Shown: positions 44,827-53,138 of the stretch, piece after piece
Layout of the letters: every line of letters starts with the position of its first letter
How positions within the stretch are numbered: position 1 is the first letter of the stretch
Source of the DNA: Lentisphaeria bacterium
Lineage (GTDB): Bacteria; Verrucomicrobiota; Lentisphaeria; Victivallales; Victivallaceae
Length of the DNA: 64,000 nt
Assembly (NCBI GenBank): GCA_900768505.1
Contig: CAAGED010000031.1
Coordinates: 33,117 to 97,116, forward strand
Direction of reading: 5' to 3'
Made by a program: the position numbers and the translations under genes
Notes under the pieces: model-generated
The model's database searches: none
The model's input: the letters and a program-made list of their open reading frames with translations, nothing else
Told to the model about the DNA's origin: nothing

Positions 44827-46236
44827 ATGTTCATCGAAGCAGTAATAATTTTTTTCATCGTGACATTGGTATTTTTTGTCCTCTTCGGCATCTACCAAAA
44901 AAGTCACAATACACTGCTCTGCAAAAAATTGCGGGAAATAACCCATCAAAAGGCTGAAATCAGCAATTTCGTGGGTCTCTTCTCCCGCAGTCTGGCCGGC
45001 GAAGGCGGTATTCAAAGCTCAATGAACACCGCCGCGCGTTATGTGGCCGAACAGGTGGAAGCCGAGTCGGTGGGAATTTACGAGCTGGTCGACGATAATT
45101 TTCTGATTTGCGGCATATCCGGAGCCTATCCGCTGATCAAGGGCTCCAGCAGTTATGTGATGACTAAGCCGAAACACATTCTAAACGCACTGCGCAATGA
45201 CCCGATTCCCCGCAACGAGGGCATTATCGGTCAAGCGGCGGCGAGAATGGACGGCATCCGGATTGAGGAGGCCTGGAAAGACCCCAGATTTGCAGTTTAT
45301 CAGGATGTCAGAAGAATTTCCAGTGTGATTGCCGTACCGATGGTGCGGGAAGCCAAGGTTACCGGAGTGATTTGCGCCGTGAACAACCGCAAGCCGGGTC
45401 CTTTTGATATTGACCAGCTGGCGAAACTGCGCTTCATCAGCTCCCAGATTAATATGGCGCAAAATCTGGTTCAGATTTATTCCGACTTAAGCAATCGGCA
45501 ACGGATTGACCAGGAGTTGGCGTTTGCCCGCAATGTGCAGCAGTCGCTGCTGCCTAAGTGTCTGCCCCAGTGGCAGGAATATTCGTTGAATGTTTTCACC
45601 CGTTCAGCCAAGGAGGTCAACGGCGATTTTTACGATTACATCGACATTGACGAAAACCGGGCGCTGATAATTATCGGAGACGCCTGCGGAAAGGGTGTTC
45701 CGGCCTGCATGATGTCGGCGATGACCCGCAGTTTCGCCCGTTCGACCGTGGAACATTTCACTACCTTGGAATCCTTTCTGGAGACGGTGAACAAGAATTT
45801 AAACCGGGATATTGAGATGGGTAATTTCATCACCTTGGGTTGCTGCCTGCTGGATCGCAAAAACAACATCTTGGAATTCGGCCGGGCAGGACACACGGAA
45901 TTATTGACTTATGTGCGCGGCCATGTGCGCACCTTTTTCCCGGACGGCTCCGGGTTAGGGCTGCTGCCGGAGGGATTTGCCGAGTTTGAAACCATCAGCA
46001 TGGAGTTTCGCCCCGGCACTTCGTTTTTAATGTATTCGGATGGAATTACCGAAGCGGTCAATGCCGACAAAGAGGAGTTTGGCACGACCCGTTTGATTGA
46101 GGTATTCCGCCAGTCCCGCGCGGCGGGAGATAGTTCGGACGAGACCTTCAATAAAATTTTGGAGGCGGTCAAAGACTTCTCAGTTGCTGTGGAACAGGCG
46201 GACGATCAAACTTTGGTGCTTATCCATCGTGATTAA
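44827..46236 (+). CDS. GAF and SpoIIE/PP2C-type serine phosphatase (RsbU-like)
   Basis: Membrane-anchored signalling phosphatase. One transmembrane helix (FIEAVIIFFIVTLVFFVLFGIY), a coiled linker, a GAF sensor at about 60-205, a short coiled coil QRIDQELAFARNVQQSLLP and a PP2C/SpoIIE domain (about 250-469). Metal-binding aspartates are visible in VNGDFYDYIDI, IGDACGKGVPACMMSAM and YSDGITEAVN, and GRAGHTELL is conserved. Such enzymes dephosphorylate anti-sigma antagonists. No partner sigma or STAS gene is adjacent; pyk follows 30 bp later. Confidence 0.88.
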   Translation: MFIEAVIIFFIVTLVFFVLFGIYQKSHNTLLCKKLREITHQKAEISNFVGLFSRSLAGEGGIQSSMNTAARYVAEQVEAESVGIYELVDDNFLICGISGAYPLIKGSSSYVMTKPKHILNALRNDPIPRNEGIIGQAAARMDGIRIEEAWKDPRFAVYQDVRRISSVIAVPMVREAKVTGVICAVNNRKPGPFDIDQLAKLRFISSQINMAQNLVQIYSDLSNRQRIDQELAFARNVQQSLLPKCLPQWQEYSLNVFTRSAKEVNGDFYDYIDIDENRALIIIGDACGKGVPACMMSAMTRSFARSTVEHFTTLESFLETVNKNLNRDIEMGNFITLGCCLLDRKNNILEFGRAGHTELLTYVRGHVRTFFPDGSGLGLLPEGFAEFETISMEFRPGTSFLMYSDGITEAVNADKEEFGTTRLIEVFRQSRAAGDSSDETFNKILEAVKDFSVAVEQADDQTLVLIHRD

Positions 46237-46266
46237 ATTCTCTTATACTTCATTAAAAGGTTGATT

Positions 46267-47682
46267 ATGGTTTTAAAACGTACAAAAATCGTCGCCACGC
46301 TCTCTCCCAAATGCAATTCAGTTGAAACAATCCGCAAATTTTATCAGGCCGGCATGAATGTCGCCAGATTGAATACCGCCCATCTGGCACTGGACGAAGC
46401 GGTCGTAATGATAAAGAATATCCGGGAAGTCTCTCCCGAAATCGGAATTATGATTGATACCAAAGGACCCAATATTCGGGTGGCCGAATTGCTGGAACCG
46501 CTGGATGTGACTGCGGAGCAGGAGATTTTGGTCAGCGGAGAAAATGTTCCGCCGGGTCAGGGCTTCAAGGTCTCCTACAACCGTTTTGTCGATGAAGTCA
46601 ATCCGGGTATGAAGATTGTAATCGACGACGGCGAGGTCGAGTTGACGGTAATTGCCAAGCGCGGCAACGCACTGGTTTGCCGGGCGGTGCGCGACGGACG
46701 CATTAACAACCGCAAGTCGGTTAATGTTCCAAACGCCGAATTGCACACCCCTGCCCTCACGGCCAAGGATCGGGAATATATTGATTTTGCCATCAAGAAC
46801 GATGTGGATTTTATCGCCCACTCGTTTGTACGGGATCGGGATGATGTAATGGCGGTGCAGAGTATTTTGGACACGGCGGAAAGCCCGATAAGAATTATCG
46901 CCAAAATTGAAAACCGGCAGGGAGTGGAGAATTTAGAAGAAATTTTGGATGTAGCGTATGGTTTAATGGTTGCCCGCGGCGATCTTGGCATTGAAATACC
47001 CATCGAAGAGGTGCCGCTGGTGCAGAAAAAATTGATTTACGAATGTATGCGACGCCACAAGCCGGTAATTACCGCAACCCAAATGCTGCAAAGTATGATT
47101 GACAATCCCCGGCCGACCCGGGCGGAAGTGAGCGACATTGCCAACGCCGTACTGGACGGCTCGGATGCCATTATGCTCTCCGGCGAAACGGCACAGGGTG
47201 ATTATCCGGTGGAGTCAATTGAAATGATGAGCCGGATTGCCGTGGAAACTGAGCAAGGCGGTACCGGGCATTTCACCCATGTGGACAGCGAACTTGGCGA
47301 TCCCCGGCGGCCGGTGCGGGCATTTATGGTAAAAAGTGCCATTGAAGCGGCCAGAAAGTTGCCGATCAAGGCGATTGTCTGCAACACCTCCAGTGGCGAA
47401 ACCTGCAATTTATGCGCTTCATACCGTGGTAAAGCGCCGATTTTTGCCTTGACTTATCAGGCGCACATTGCCCGGAGGCTCTCCCTCTCGTTCGGAGTAT
47501 ACGCCAACGTTATCGAATATTACGAATACCCCCGGGATTTGATGAAAGCCAGCATGAAATTTTTGGTGGAAAACAATAAAATCAACCGCAACGATGAAGT
47601 GGTTATTCTCTCCCAGCTTGGTTTGCAGAATGGGTCGACTGATATGTGTACCATATTGCAGGCCAAGGATTTCGGATTTTAG
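46267..47682 (+). CDS. pyk: Pyruvate kinase
   Basis: Makes pyruvate and ATP from phosphoenolpyruvate. The barrel signature IIAKIENRQGVENLEEIL and MVARGDLGIEIP, together with the arginine-containing TATQMLQSMIDNPRPTRAEVSD, are intact. The early motif reads VARLNTAHLALDEA where most enzymes have NFSHG, so the start of the fold is divergent. The C-terminal domain (SAIEAARKLPIKAIVCNTSSGET onward) is complete. 471 aa from the ATG at 46267, after AAAAGG. Co-transcribed in order with the phosphatase and the glycerophosphodiesterase. Confidence 0.93.
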   Translation: MVLKRTKIVATLSPKCNSVETIRKFYQAGMNVARLNTAHLALDEAVVMIKNIREVSPEIGIMIDTKGPNIRVAELLEPLDVTAEQEILVSGENVPPGQGFKVSYNRFVDEVNPGMKIVIDDGEVELTVIAKRGNALVCRAVRDGRINNRKSVNVPNAELHTPALTAKDREYIDFAIKNDVDFIAHSFVRDRDDVMAVQSILDTAESPIRIIAKIENRQGVENLEEILDVAYGLMVARGDLGIEIPIEEVPLVQKKLIYECMRRHKPVITATQMLQSMIDNPRPTRAEVSDIANAVLDGSDAIMLSGETAQGDYPVESIEMMSRIAVETEQGGTGHFTHVDSELGDPRRPVRAFMVKSAIEAARKLPIKAIVCNTSSGETCNLCASYRGKAPIFALTYQAHIARRLSLSFGVYANVIEYYEYPRDLMKASMKFLVENNKINRNDEVVILSQLGLQNGSTDMCTILQAKDFGF

Positions 47683-47701
47683 AAAGCAGGCAGGATTAAT
47701 T

Positions 47702-48493
47702 ATGTTGTCATTGGATGAAATTTACAATCGGCGTCACGAACGCGTGGCGGTAACCGCCCACCGGGGAGCATCCTTTGATTACCCGGAAAACACCATTCCC
47801 GCCCTGGAGCAGGCGGTTCAGGCCGGGGCGGATTTTATCGAATTCGACCTGCGTCTGACCCGGGACAATCAGGTAGTACTTCTCCACGACCGCTCCATCG
47901 ACCGCACTTCCGACGGAGTTGGCATGATTGAGGATTTGAATTTTGATACGGCAAGAGGGTATAATTATTCATTTTTCCACCATCAGGAACGACATGAAGT
48001 TGGTTTGACACCGCAGGTGATGATTCCGACCTTTGAAGAGGTTTTGCAGCAATTTGCTGGACGCGTGGCCATGAATATTCAAATTTATGTGGGAGATGGC
48101 GACGGACTCAAACAGGTTTGCGACTTATACCGCAAATACAGGCTCTTCAATCAAGCCTACCTCACCATCGCCAACCCGGATTTAGCGCTGCTGGCCAGAA
48201 AATGGACACCGGGCGTGGAAATATGCCTCACTCCGGGCTGGATTGACCGCTCAACTCCGGCGAAATTGCGACAGTGCAAGGAGTTCGGGTGCCGTTTTGT
48301 GCAGGTTGTGCGGGAGTATTCCACGGCGGAAACCTTTGCGCTTTGCGATCGGCTGGGGCTCTTCAGCAACGTATTTTATGCGGATGAGCCAAAACATTTT
48401 CAGGAACTGCGTCAACTGGGCGCCAACGGCATTTTGACCAATCAGGCGGCTGATTTAGTACAATATTTAAAGAATAATAAAAAATTAAGCTGA
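47702..48493 (+). CDS. Glycerophosphodiester phosphodiesterase
   Basis: Hydrolyses glycerophosphodiesters to glycerol 3-phosphate and an alcohol. TIM-barrel with VTAHRGASFDYPENTIPALEQA (catalytic His), FIEFDLRLTRDNQVVLLHDRSIDRT (metal acids and second His) and a C-terminal GANGILTNQAADLVQYL. 263 aa, no signal peptide, so cytoplasmic. The frame is open upstream within pyk, but CAGGCAGGA sits before the ATG at 47702. The next gene starts six bases after its stop, so the pair is clearly co-transcribed. Confidence 0.9.
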   Translation: MLSLDEIYNRRHERVAVTAHRGASFDYPENTIPALEQAVQAGADFIEFDLRLTRDNQVVLLHDRSIDRTSDGVGMIEDLNFDTARGYNYSFFHHQERHEVGLTPQVMIPTFEEVLQQFAGRVAMNIQIYVGDGDGLKQVCDLYRKYRLFNQAYLTIANPDLALLARKWTPGVEICLTPGWIDRSTPAKLRQCKEFGCRFVQVVREYSTAETFALCDRLGLFSNVFYADEPKHFQELRQLGANGILTNQAADLVQYLKNNKKLS

Positions 48494-48499
48494 GGGAGT

Positions 48500-49987
48500 A
48501 TGAACACCCAAAAAATCAAAAGTTATCGCGGTATTCGTCCCGGAGATTCCGACGGCCGCAAAGGACTGCGCAATCCGGAGCGCGGTTTCCGTTTCGAAAT
48601 CGGCATCGGCATCACTGAAAGCGACCCCGTGCAGTTCAGTCACATCCGCAATTTGTGGCCCTTCCCACAATACGAAAACGACGGTGTGGCAATCACCCAG
48701 GCCTACTGCTACCTGACGCAGTATTACAACAAACCGATCGCCGAAAGCAAGCTGGCGGCACTGCAGACGGATTTTGACCGGGCGCGGCATGACGGCGTAA
48801 AATTCTTGCTGCGCTTTGCCTACGAATTTAACGAAAAAACACCCGGCCCGACCTGCGAACAAATTTTGGCGCACATTGACCAACTGAAGGAACTTCTGGA
48901 TAAGAACTGGGATATAATATACAATTTGCAAGTTGGCTTCGTTGGCTTGTGGGGAGAATTTCATACCTCGGTGGAGGGTATTGAGAAGGATATATCTCAA
49001 ACTGCTGCCATTCTCCAAAAAACCCTGGAAATCCTCCCCCCCAACCGCACAACAATGATGCGGCGCGGCCAATACAAAATAAACAATCTTAAAGAGCTGA
49101 ATGAATTTTGTGAAATCACTCCGGAAATCGCTTTTTCGCAACTTCCGGCGGCAAAAATCGGCTTTTTCAATGATGGAACATTGGCCAATTATTGGGATGG
49201 CGGAACCTTCTTCGAGCCGCCGTTCTACGCTTCGCAAGGCAATGAAGAGTTTGATTATATCGTTCGTGAGGCACCTTACATGCCGGTGGACGGCGAACTT
49301 TTCTGGAGCGGGCAAACCAGTGAACCGCTGGATTCCAACGGCATGAAAGCGATTGAACGCTTCCGGTTGCACCACTACAGCACATTCAGCCTGGTACACA
49401 GCTTTTCCGAATTGGATACACACACTCATCTTTGGACAATTGATTACTGGAAGCAGATGGAGTTGTTACCTAAACATCTGGATTTGAGAAGTTATCCGTA
49501 TTCGCCGGATTATTTCTACAATAATACTCCCCGGAGCGCCTTTGAGTACATTCGCGACCACCTCGGTTACCGGCTGGAACTTGTGGAACTGCGCTACCAA
49601 AAAGACAACGGCAGCGGAGTGTTGAGTTTGGAGGCAGATATTATCAACCGCGGCTTCTCCACCTTGATTAATCCCCGGGAAGTGTATTTCGTACTGGTGA
49701 ATCAGGCGGAAAATAAATTTATCGAAATACCCTGCAATTTCGATTGCCGTAAGTTTCAACCCTACCTGCCGGGAGACAAATCATACATTCCCCTGCGGCA
49801 TACCGTATCGGCGGAATATCATTTTGACACCCCCTTGTCCGGCAAATGGGAATTGGCACTCTGGCTGCCGGACGAAATGCCAACACTGCATAAACGCAGC
49901 GACTACGCCATCCGTCTGGCCACCCACCTCAATTGGCGGGAGATTGATGGATACGGCTTGAATATGCTGGGTGTGACCATAAATTAA
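48500..49987 (+). CDS. DUF4874/DUF4832 domain protein, putative glycan-related
   Basis: 495 aa. From pattern this matches the DUF4874-DUF4832 two-domain proteins of polysaccharide-degrading bacteria: NPERGFRFEIG at the start, QAYCYLTQYYNKPIAE, VGFVGLWGEFHTSVEG (a likely catalytic or ligand-binding acid), then the beta-rich C-terminal half with ADIINRGFSTLINPREVYFVL. The first half looks like a glycoside-hydrolase barrel. No signal peptide. It is squeezed between the glycerophosphodiesterase (6 bp) and the rhamnose genes and may act on rhamnose-containing material; this is inference. Confidence 0.75.
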   Translation: MNTQKIKSYRGIRPGDSDGRKGLRNPERGFRFEIGIGITESDPVQFSHIRNLWPFPQYENDGVAITQAYCYLTQYYNKPIAESKLAALQTDFDRARHDGVKFLLRFAYEFNEKTPGPTCEQILAHIDQLKELLDKNWDIIYNLQVGFVGLWGEFHTSVEGIEKDISQTAAILQKTLEILPPNRTTMMRRGQYKINNLKELNEFCEITPEIAFSQLPAAKIGFFNDGTLANYWDGGTFFEPPFYASQGNEEFDYIVREAPYMPVDGELFWSGQTSEPLDSNGMKAIERFRLHHYSTFSLVHSFSELDTHTHLWTIDYWKQMELLPKHLDLRSYPYSPDYFYNNTPRSAFEYIRDHLGYRLELVELRYQKDNGSGVLSLEADIINRGFSTLINPREVYFVLVNQAENKFIEIPCNFDCRKFQPYLPGDKSYIPLRHTVSAEYHFDTPLSGKWELALWLPDEMPTLHKRSDYAIRLATHLNWREIDGYGLNMLGVTIN

Positions 49988-50086
49988 AAAACCACCCGGC
50001 TCGGCCTGAAAAAATTTTCAACACAAGCCATTTTTTGCTGAACGAAGTGAGTTTTTATACAATAACATCCATAAGGAACACCGGCA

Positions 50087-50194
50087 ATGAATTATGATCT
50101 GATTACTTTAGTAAGTAAGCTGCGCATTGATAATTTGCAACAAAAATTGTGGACAATTCAGTCAAAAAATAAAAATGCAGAGGAAAATTTATGA
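50087..50194 (+). CDS. Possible 35-codon small ORF overlapping rhaA start
   Basis: Starts ATG at 50087 after AAGGA and ends TGA at 50192-50194, inside the ATGA of rhaA. The peptide begins MNYDLITLVSKLRIDNLQQK. It is short enough to be chance, but start site, overlap and coupling are those of a leader peptide or a small subunit. No family recognised. Confidence 0.35.
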   Translation: MNYDLITLVSKLRIDNLQQKLWTIQSKNKNAEENL

Positions 50195-51438
50195 ACCAGA
50201 TGTATAACTCGGCTCAAGAAAGATATTTAGCTCTGGGAATCGACCCGGAAGCGGCCATGGCACGCTTGAACGATATTGCCGTAAGTTTGCACTGCTGGCA
50301 GGGCGACGATGTGCATGGATTTGAAAACTCCTCCGCAGTGGACGGCGGACTGGCAGTCACCGGCAACTATCCCGGACGCTCCCGCACTCCGGCGGAATTA
50401 CGCCTGGACATTGAAGAAGCGTTGAAACTTATCCCCGGTAAAAAACGGTTGAACCTTCACGCCATTTACGCCGAAACCGACGGCAAAAAAGTTAACCGTA
50501 ACGAGTTGGAATTAAAACATTTCAGCAACTGGCTGGATTGGGCAAAAAAGAACAATTTGGGATTGGATTTCAACCCCTCCAACTTCTCGCACCCCATGCT
50601 GAAAGATGGCTTCACCCTCAGCAGTCCCGACCCGGCGATACGGAATTTTTGGGTGGAACACGCCATAAGATGCCGCAAAATTGCCGCCGATTTCGGTCGG
50701 GAATTAAAAACCCCCTGCGTCACCAACCACTGGATTCCGGACGGCTTCAAGGATACGCCGTTTGACCGGTTGGGAGCCCGGGAACGTCTGGAAGATTCGC
50801 TGGACCGGATTTTTGCGGAGAAGATTGATCCAAAATACAATTTGGATGCGGTGGAAAGCAAACTCTTCGGCATCGGCGCTGAGAGTTGCACCGTCGGCTC
50901 TCACGAATTTTACTTCGGCTATGCCCTGAAAAATCATAAACTGCTCTGTCTGGACGCCGGGCACTTCCATCCGACGGAGGTTATTTCGGATAAAATTACC
51001 AGCTGTCTAATGTTTTTTGACCAAATTCTTCTCCACGTCAGCCGGGGAGTCCGCTGGGACAGCGACCATGTGGTCACCTTAAACGATGAACTTCTGGCGA
51101 TCGCTCAGGAAATTATCTTCCATAATTACGAAAAACGTGTTCACATCGGTCTGGATTATTTTGACGCCTCCATCAATCGGGTCGCAGCATGGACAATCGG
51201 CGGACGGAATATGTCCAAAGCCTTATTGATGGCAATGCTGCAACCGGTAAAACAGCTTAAAGCGGCCGAGGAATCGGGAGATCTCACCAGCCGGCTGGTT
51301 TGGCAGGAAGAGGCAAAAAGCCTGCCATTTGCGGCAGTTTGGGACGAATATTGCCGCCGCAACGATGTTCCGGTGGGAGCGGATTGGCTTAAGGAAGTCA
51401 AAAATTACGAGAGAAATGTCCTTGCGCTCCGGAATTGA
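50191..51438 (+). CDS. rhaA: L-rhamnose isomerase
   Basis: Converts L-rhamnose to L-rhamnulose. 415 aa, the usual length. Metal-site landmarks are visible: ESCTVGSHEFYFGYAL, LCLDAGHFHPTEVISDKI, VRWDSDHVVTLNDE and HIGLDYFDASINRVAAWTIGGRN; the N-terminal SLHCWQGDDVHGFE holds substrate-contact residues. It shares its start with the end of a 35-codon frame. The aldolase and kinase follow in pathway order with gaps of about 210 and 160 bp, so each may have its own promoter. No rhamnose regulator is in the window. Confidence 0.95.
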   Translation: MNQMYNSAQERYLALGIDPEAAMARLNDIAVSLHCWQGDDVHGFENSSAVDGGLAVTGNYPGRSRTPAELRLDIEEALKLIPGKKRLNLHAIYAETDGKKVNRNELELKHFSNWLDWAKKNNLGLDFNPSNFSHPMLKDGFTLSSPDPAIRNFWVEHAIRCRKIAADFGRELKTPCVTNHWIPDGFKDTPFDRLGARERLEDSLDRIFAEKIDPKYNLDAVESKLFGIGAESCTVGSHEFYFGYALKNHKLLCLDAGHFHPTEVISDKITSCLMFFDQILLHVSRGVRWDSDHVVTLNDELLAIAQEIIFHNYEKRVHIGLDYFDASINRVAAWTIGGRNMSKALLMAMLQPVKQLKAAEESGDLTSRLVWQEEAKSLPFAAVWDEYCRRNDVPVGADWLKEVKNYERNVLALRN

Positions 51439-51515
51439 ACATCAAGAGCACCTCTATTAATTGGGAAACTTGGCTAAAAAATATCTCTTGCGTCCGCATC
51501 AGCAATTTTGTGCGC

Positions 51516-51540
51516 ATCTGGTTATCTCCGGTAGCCAGAT
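51516..51540. promoter_or_regulatory. Inverted repeat upstream of the aldolase gene
   Basis: ATCTGG / CCAGAT arms separated by 13 bases, with extra matching TA pairs inside, in the 208-bp gap between rhaA and the aldolase. It could be an operator or an RNA stem. No T tract follows on the plus strand, so it is not a standard terminator. Confidence 0.35.
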
Positions 51541-51646
51541 ACTTGCAAAAATACATTTTCGAAACACAATCGATTATTTTTTGTGCAAGCCACTAAATAG
51601 AGTACTCGTTAAGTGTTTTTAATTTTTAAAATAATTTAAGGTATAT

Positions 51647-52981
51647 TTGCCAATCATGAAAAATTTTTCAGAATTTCAACACCCGTCGGACTATATTGTG
51701 GCCATTATGCAGCGGCTCTACGACGGCGGCATGACCACCACCTCCGGCGGCAATCTTTCAATTATGGACAGCGACAACAATTTGTGGATCAGCCCCGGCG
51801 GTGTGGACAAAGGGACATTGACCAGAAATGACATCATGTGCGTCAAGGCGGACGGCAGTATTGAAGGCATCCACAAACCATCCAGCGAATATCCGTTCCA
51901 CCGGGATACTCTTAAAAACCTCCCCGGTGCTCGCGCACTGCTTCATGCCCACCCACCGGCACTGGTAGCCTTCAGTGTTGCCTCTCAAGTGCCGGAGACC
52001 AAGGTAGACCCCATCAGTGCGCAAATTTGCGGCCAGGTCGGCTTTGCCCCTTATGACGTGCCTGGCAGTGAAGCACTGGGCAAAAAGGTTTCGGCGGAAT
52101 TTCAGAACGGATATTCGGCAATATTACTGGAAAATCACGGCTCCTGCGTCGAAGGAGCAAACTTGCTGGAGGCTTTTCAGCGCTTTGAAACTCTGGCTTT
52201 CTGCGCCAGAGCGCTGCTTAACGCGGTACAGCTTGGAACCCCCCGTAAACTTTCTGAATCCGAATTGAAATTGGGGCAGCTGGACCGCAATCAGGAATTT
52301 AAAAAATCGACGCCGCAAATTCACTCCAGTTCCGAGCAGGAGCAGCGCCTCCAATTAGCCAAATTGACTCGCCGCACCTACCGCCAGCAGTTGTGCAGCA
52401 GTCTAATCGGCACATTTGCGGCCCGGGTTGGTGCAAGCAGTTTCATAATCTCCAAACGAGGAGTTGACCGCGGTACAATGACGGAGGATGATTTTATTCT
52501 GGTTGACGGGATAAATTGCGAAGCTCCCGCCGATCTGGAGCGGGAATGCTGGCTTATCCGCAGGATTTTCGCCGCCCGCCCGGAATTAAACGCCGTTATT
52601 TTTGCGCAACCGCCTCATCTGATGGGGTATGCGGTAACTCAGGAAGAATTTGACCCGCGAGTGATTCCTGAGAGTTACATCCTGCTGCGGGAGATGCCGG
52701 CATTCAAATACGAAACGCTCTACAATCAAACGGATAAACTGTTGCAAACACTCTCTTTGCGTTACCCGATTGTGCTGCTGAAAAATACCGGCATAATCTC
52801 CTGCGGCCGTACTCCACTGGAGGCATTCGACCGGCTGGAAGTGGCGGAATACAGCGCCAAAGCGACCATTGCGGCTCGCCGCTTGGGCGGCCTGCATCCA
52901 ATTGCAGGCAAGCAATTGGATGATTTGGTGGCGGCATTTAATTTAGTCACCGATGCAAAAGTCGATTTTTTGCATAAATAA
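51647..52981 (+). CDS. Two-domain class II aldolase (rhamnulose-1-phosphate aldolase candidate)
   Basis: Two tandem class II aldolase/adducin domains in one 444 aa chain. Domain 1 (about 8-200) has the zinc histidines His100 and His102 in LLHAHPPAL, His164 in LLENHGSCVEG, and Glu81 in SSEYPFH, so it looks active. Domain 2 (about 236-430) keeps the fold but loses the metal ligands: Phe319 and Gln321 (VIFAQPPHL) and Thr381 (LLKNTGIIS). Between rhaA and rhaB this is expected to be rhamnulose-1-phosphate aldolase, with domain 2 structural or regulatory. The start is TTG 51647 (AAGG five bases upstream); an ATG nine bases later is the alternative. Confidence 0.85.
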   Translation: MPIMKNFSEFQHPSDYIVAIMQRLYDGGMTTTSGGNLSIMDSDNNLWISPGGVDKGTLTRNDIMCVKADGSIEGIHKPSSEYPFHRDTLKNLPGARALLHAHPPALVAFSVASQVPETKVDPISAQICGQVGFAPYDVPGSEALGKKVSAEFQNGYSAILLENHGSCVEGANLLEAFQRFETLAFCARALLNAVQLGTPRKLSESELKLGQLDRNQEFKKSTPQIHSSSEQEQRLQLAKLTRRTYRQQLCSSLIGTFAARVGASSFIISKRGVDRGTMTEDDFILVDGINCEAPADLERECWLIRRIFAARPELNAVIFAQPPHLMGYAVTQEEFDPRVIPESYILLREMPAFKYETLYNQTDKLLQTLSLRYPIVLLKNTGIISCGRTPLEAFDRLEVAEYSAKATIAARRLGGLHPIAGKQLDDLVAAFNLVTDAKVDFLHK

Positions 52982-53030
52982 AACTGAAACTGTTATATAT
53001 ATTAACGTGGTATCAGCGTCAAGCCAGCAT

Positions 53031-53095
53031 ACACGAGTGTGCGTCGCTCCTGCGTCATAAAATTCGCCTAACAATAAGGTTTTGCATCGATAACT
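53031..53095 (+). repeat. Dispersed intergenic repeat, copy 2
   Basis: Matches the element at 21703-21770: CGCCTAACAATAAGGTTTTG and CAT agree at about 20 of 22 bases, while the hairpin (ACACGAGTGTGCGTCGC) is most similar to copy 1 when inverted. It lies just upstream of rhaB and could affect its expression or be a decayed small element. Confidence 0.5.
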
Positions 53096-53138
53096 AATTT
53101 AATTTTGCAGCACAATCCGAACAAAAAAGGGTTCAAAT

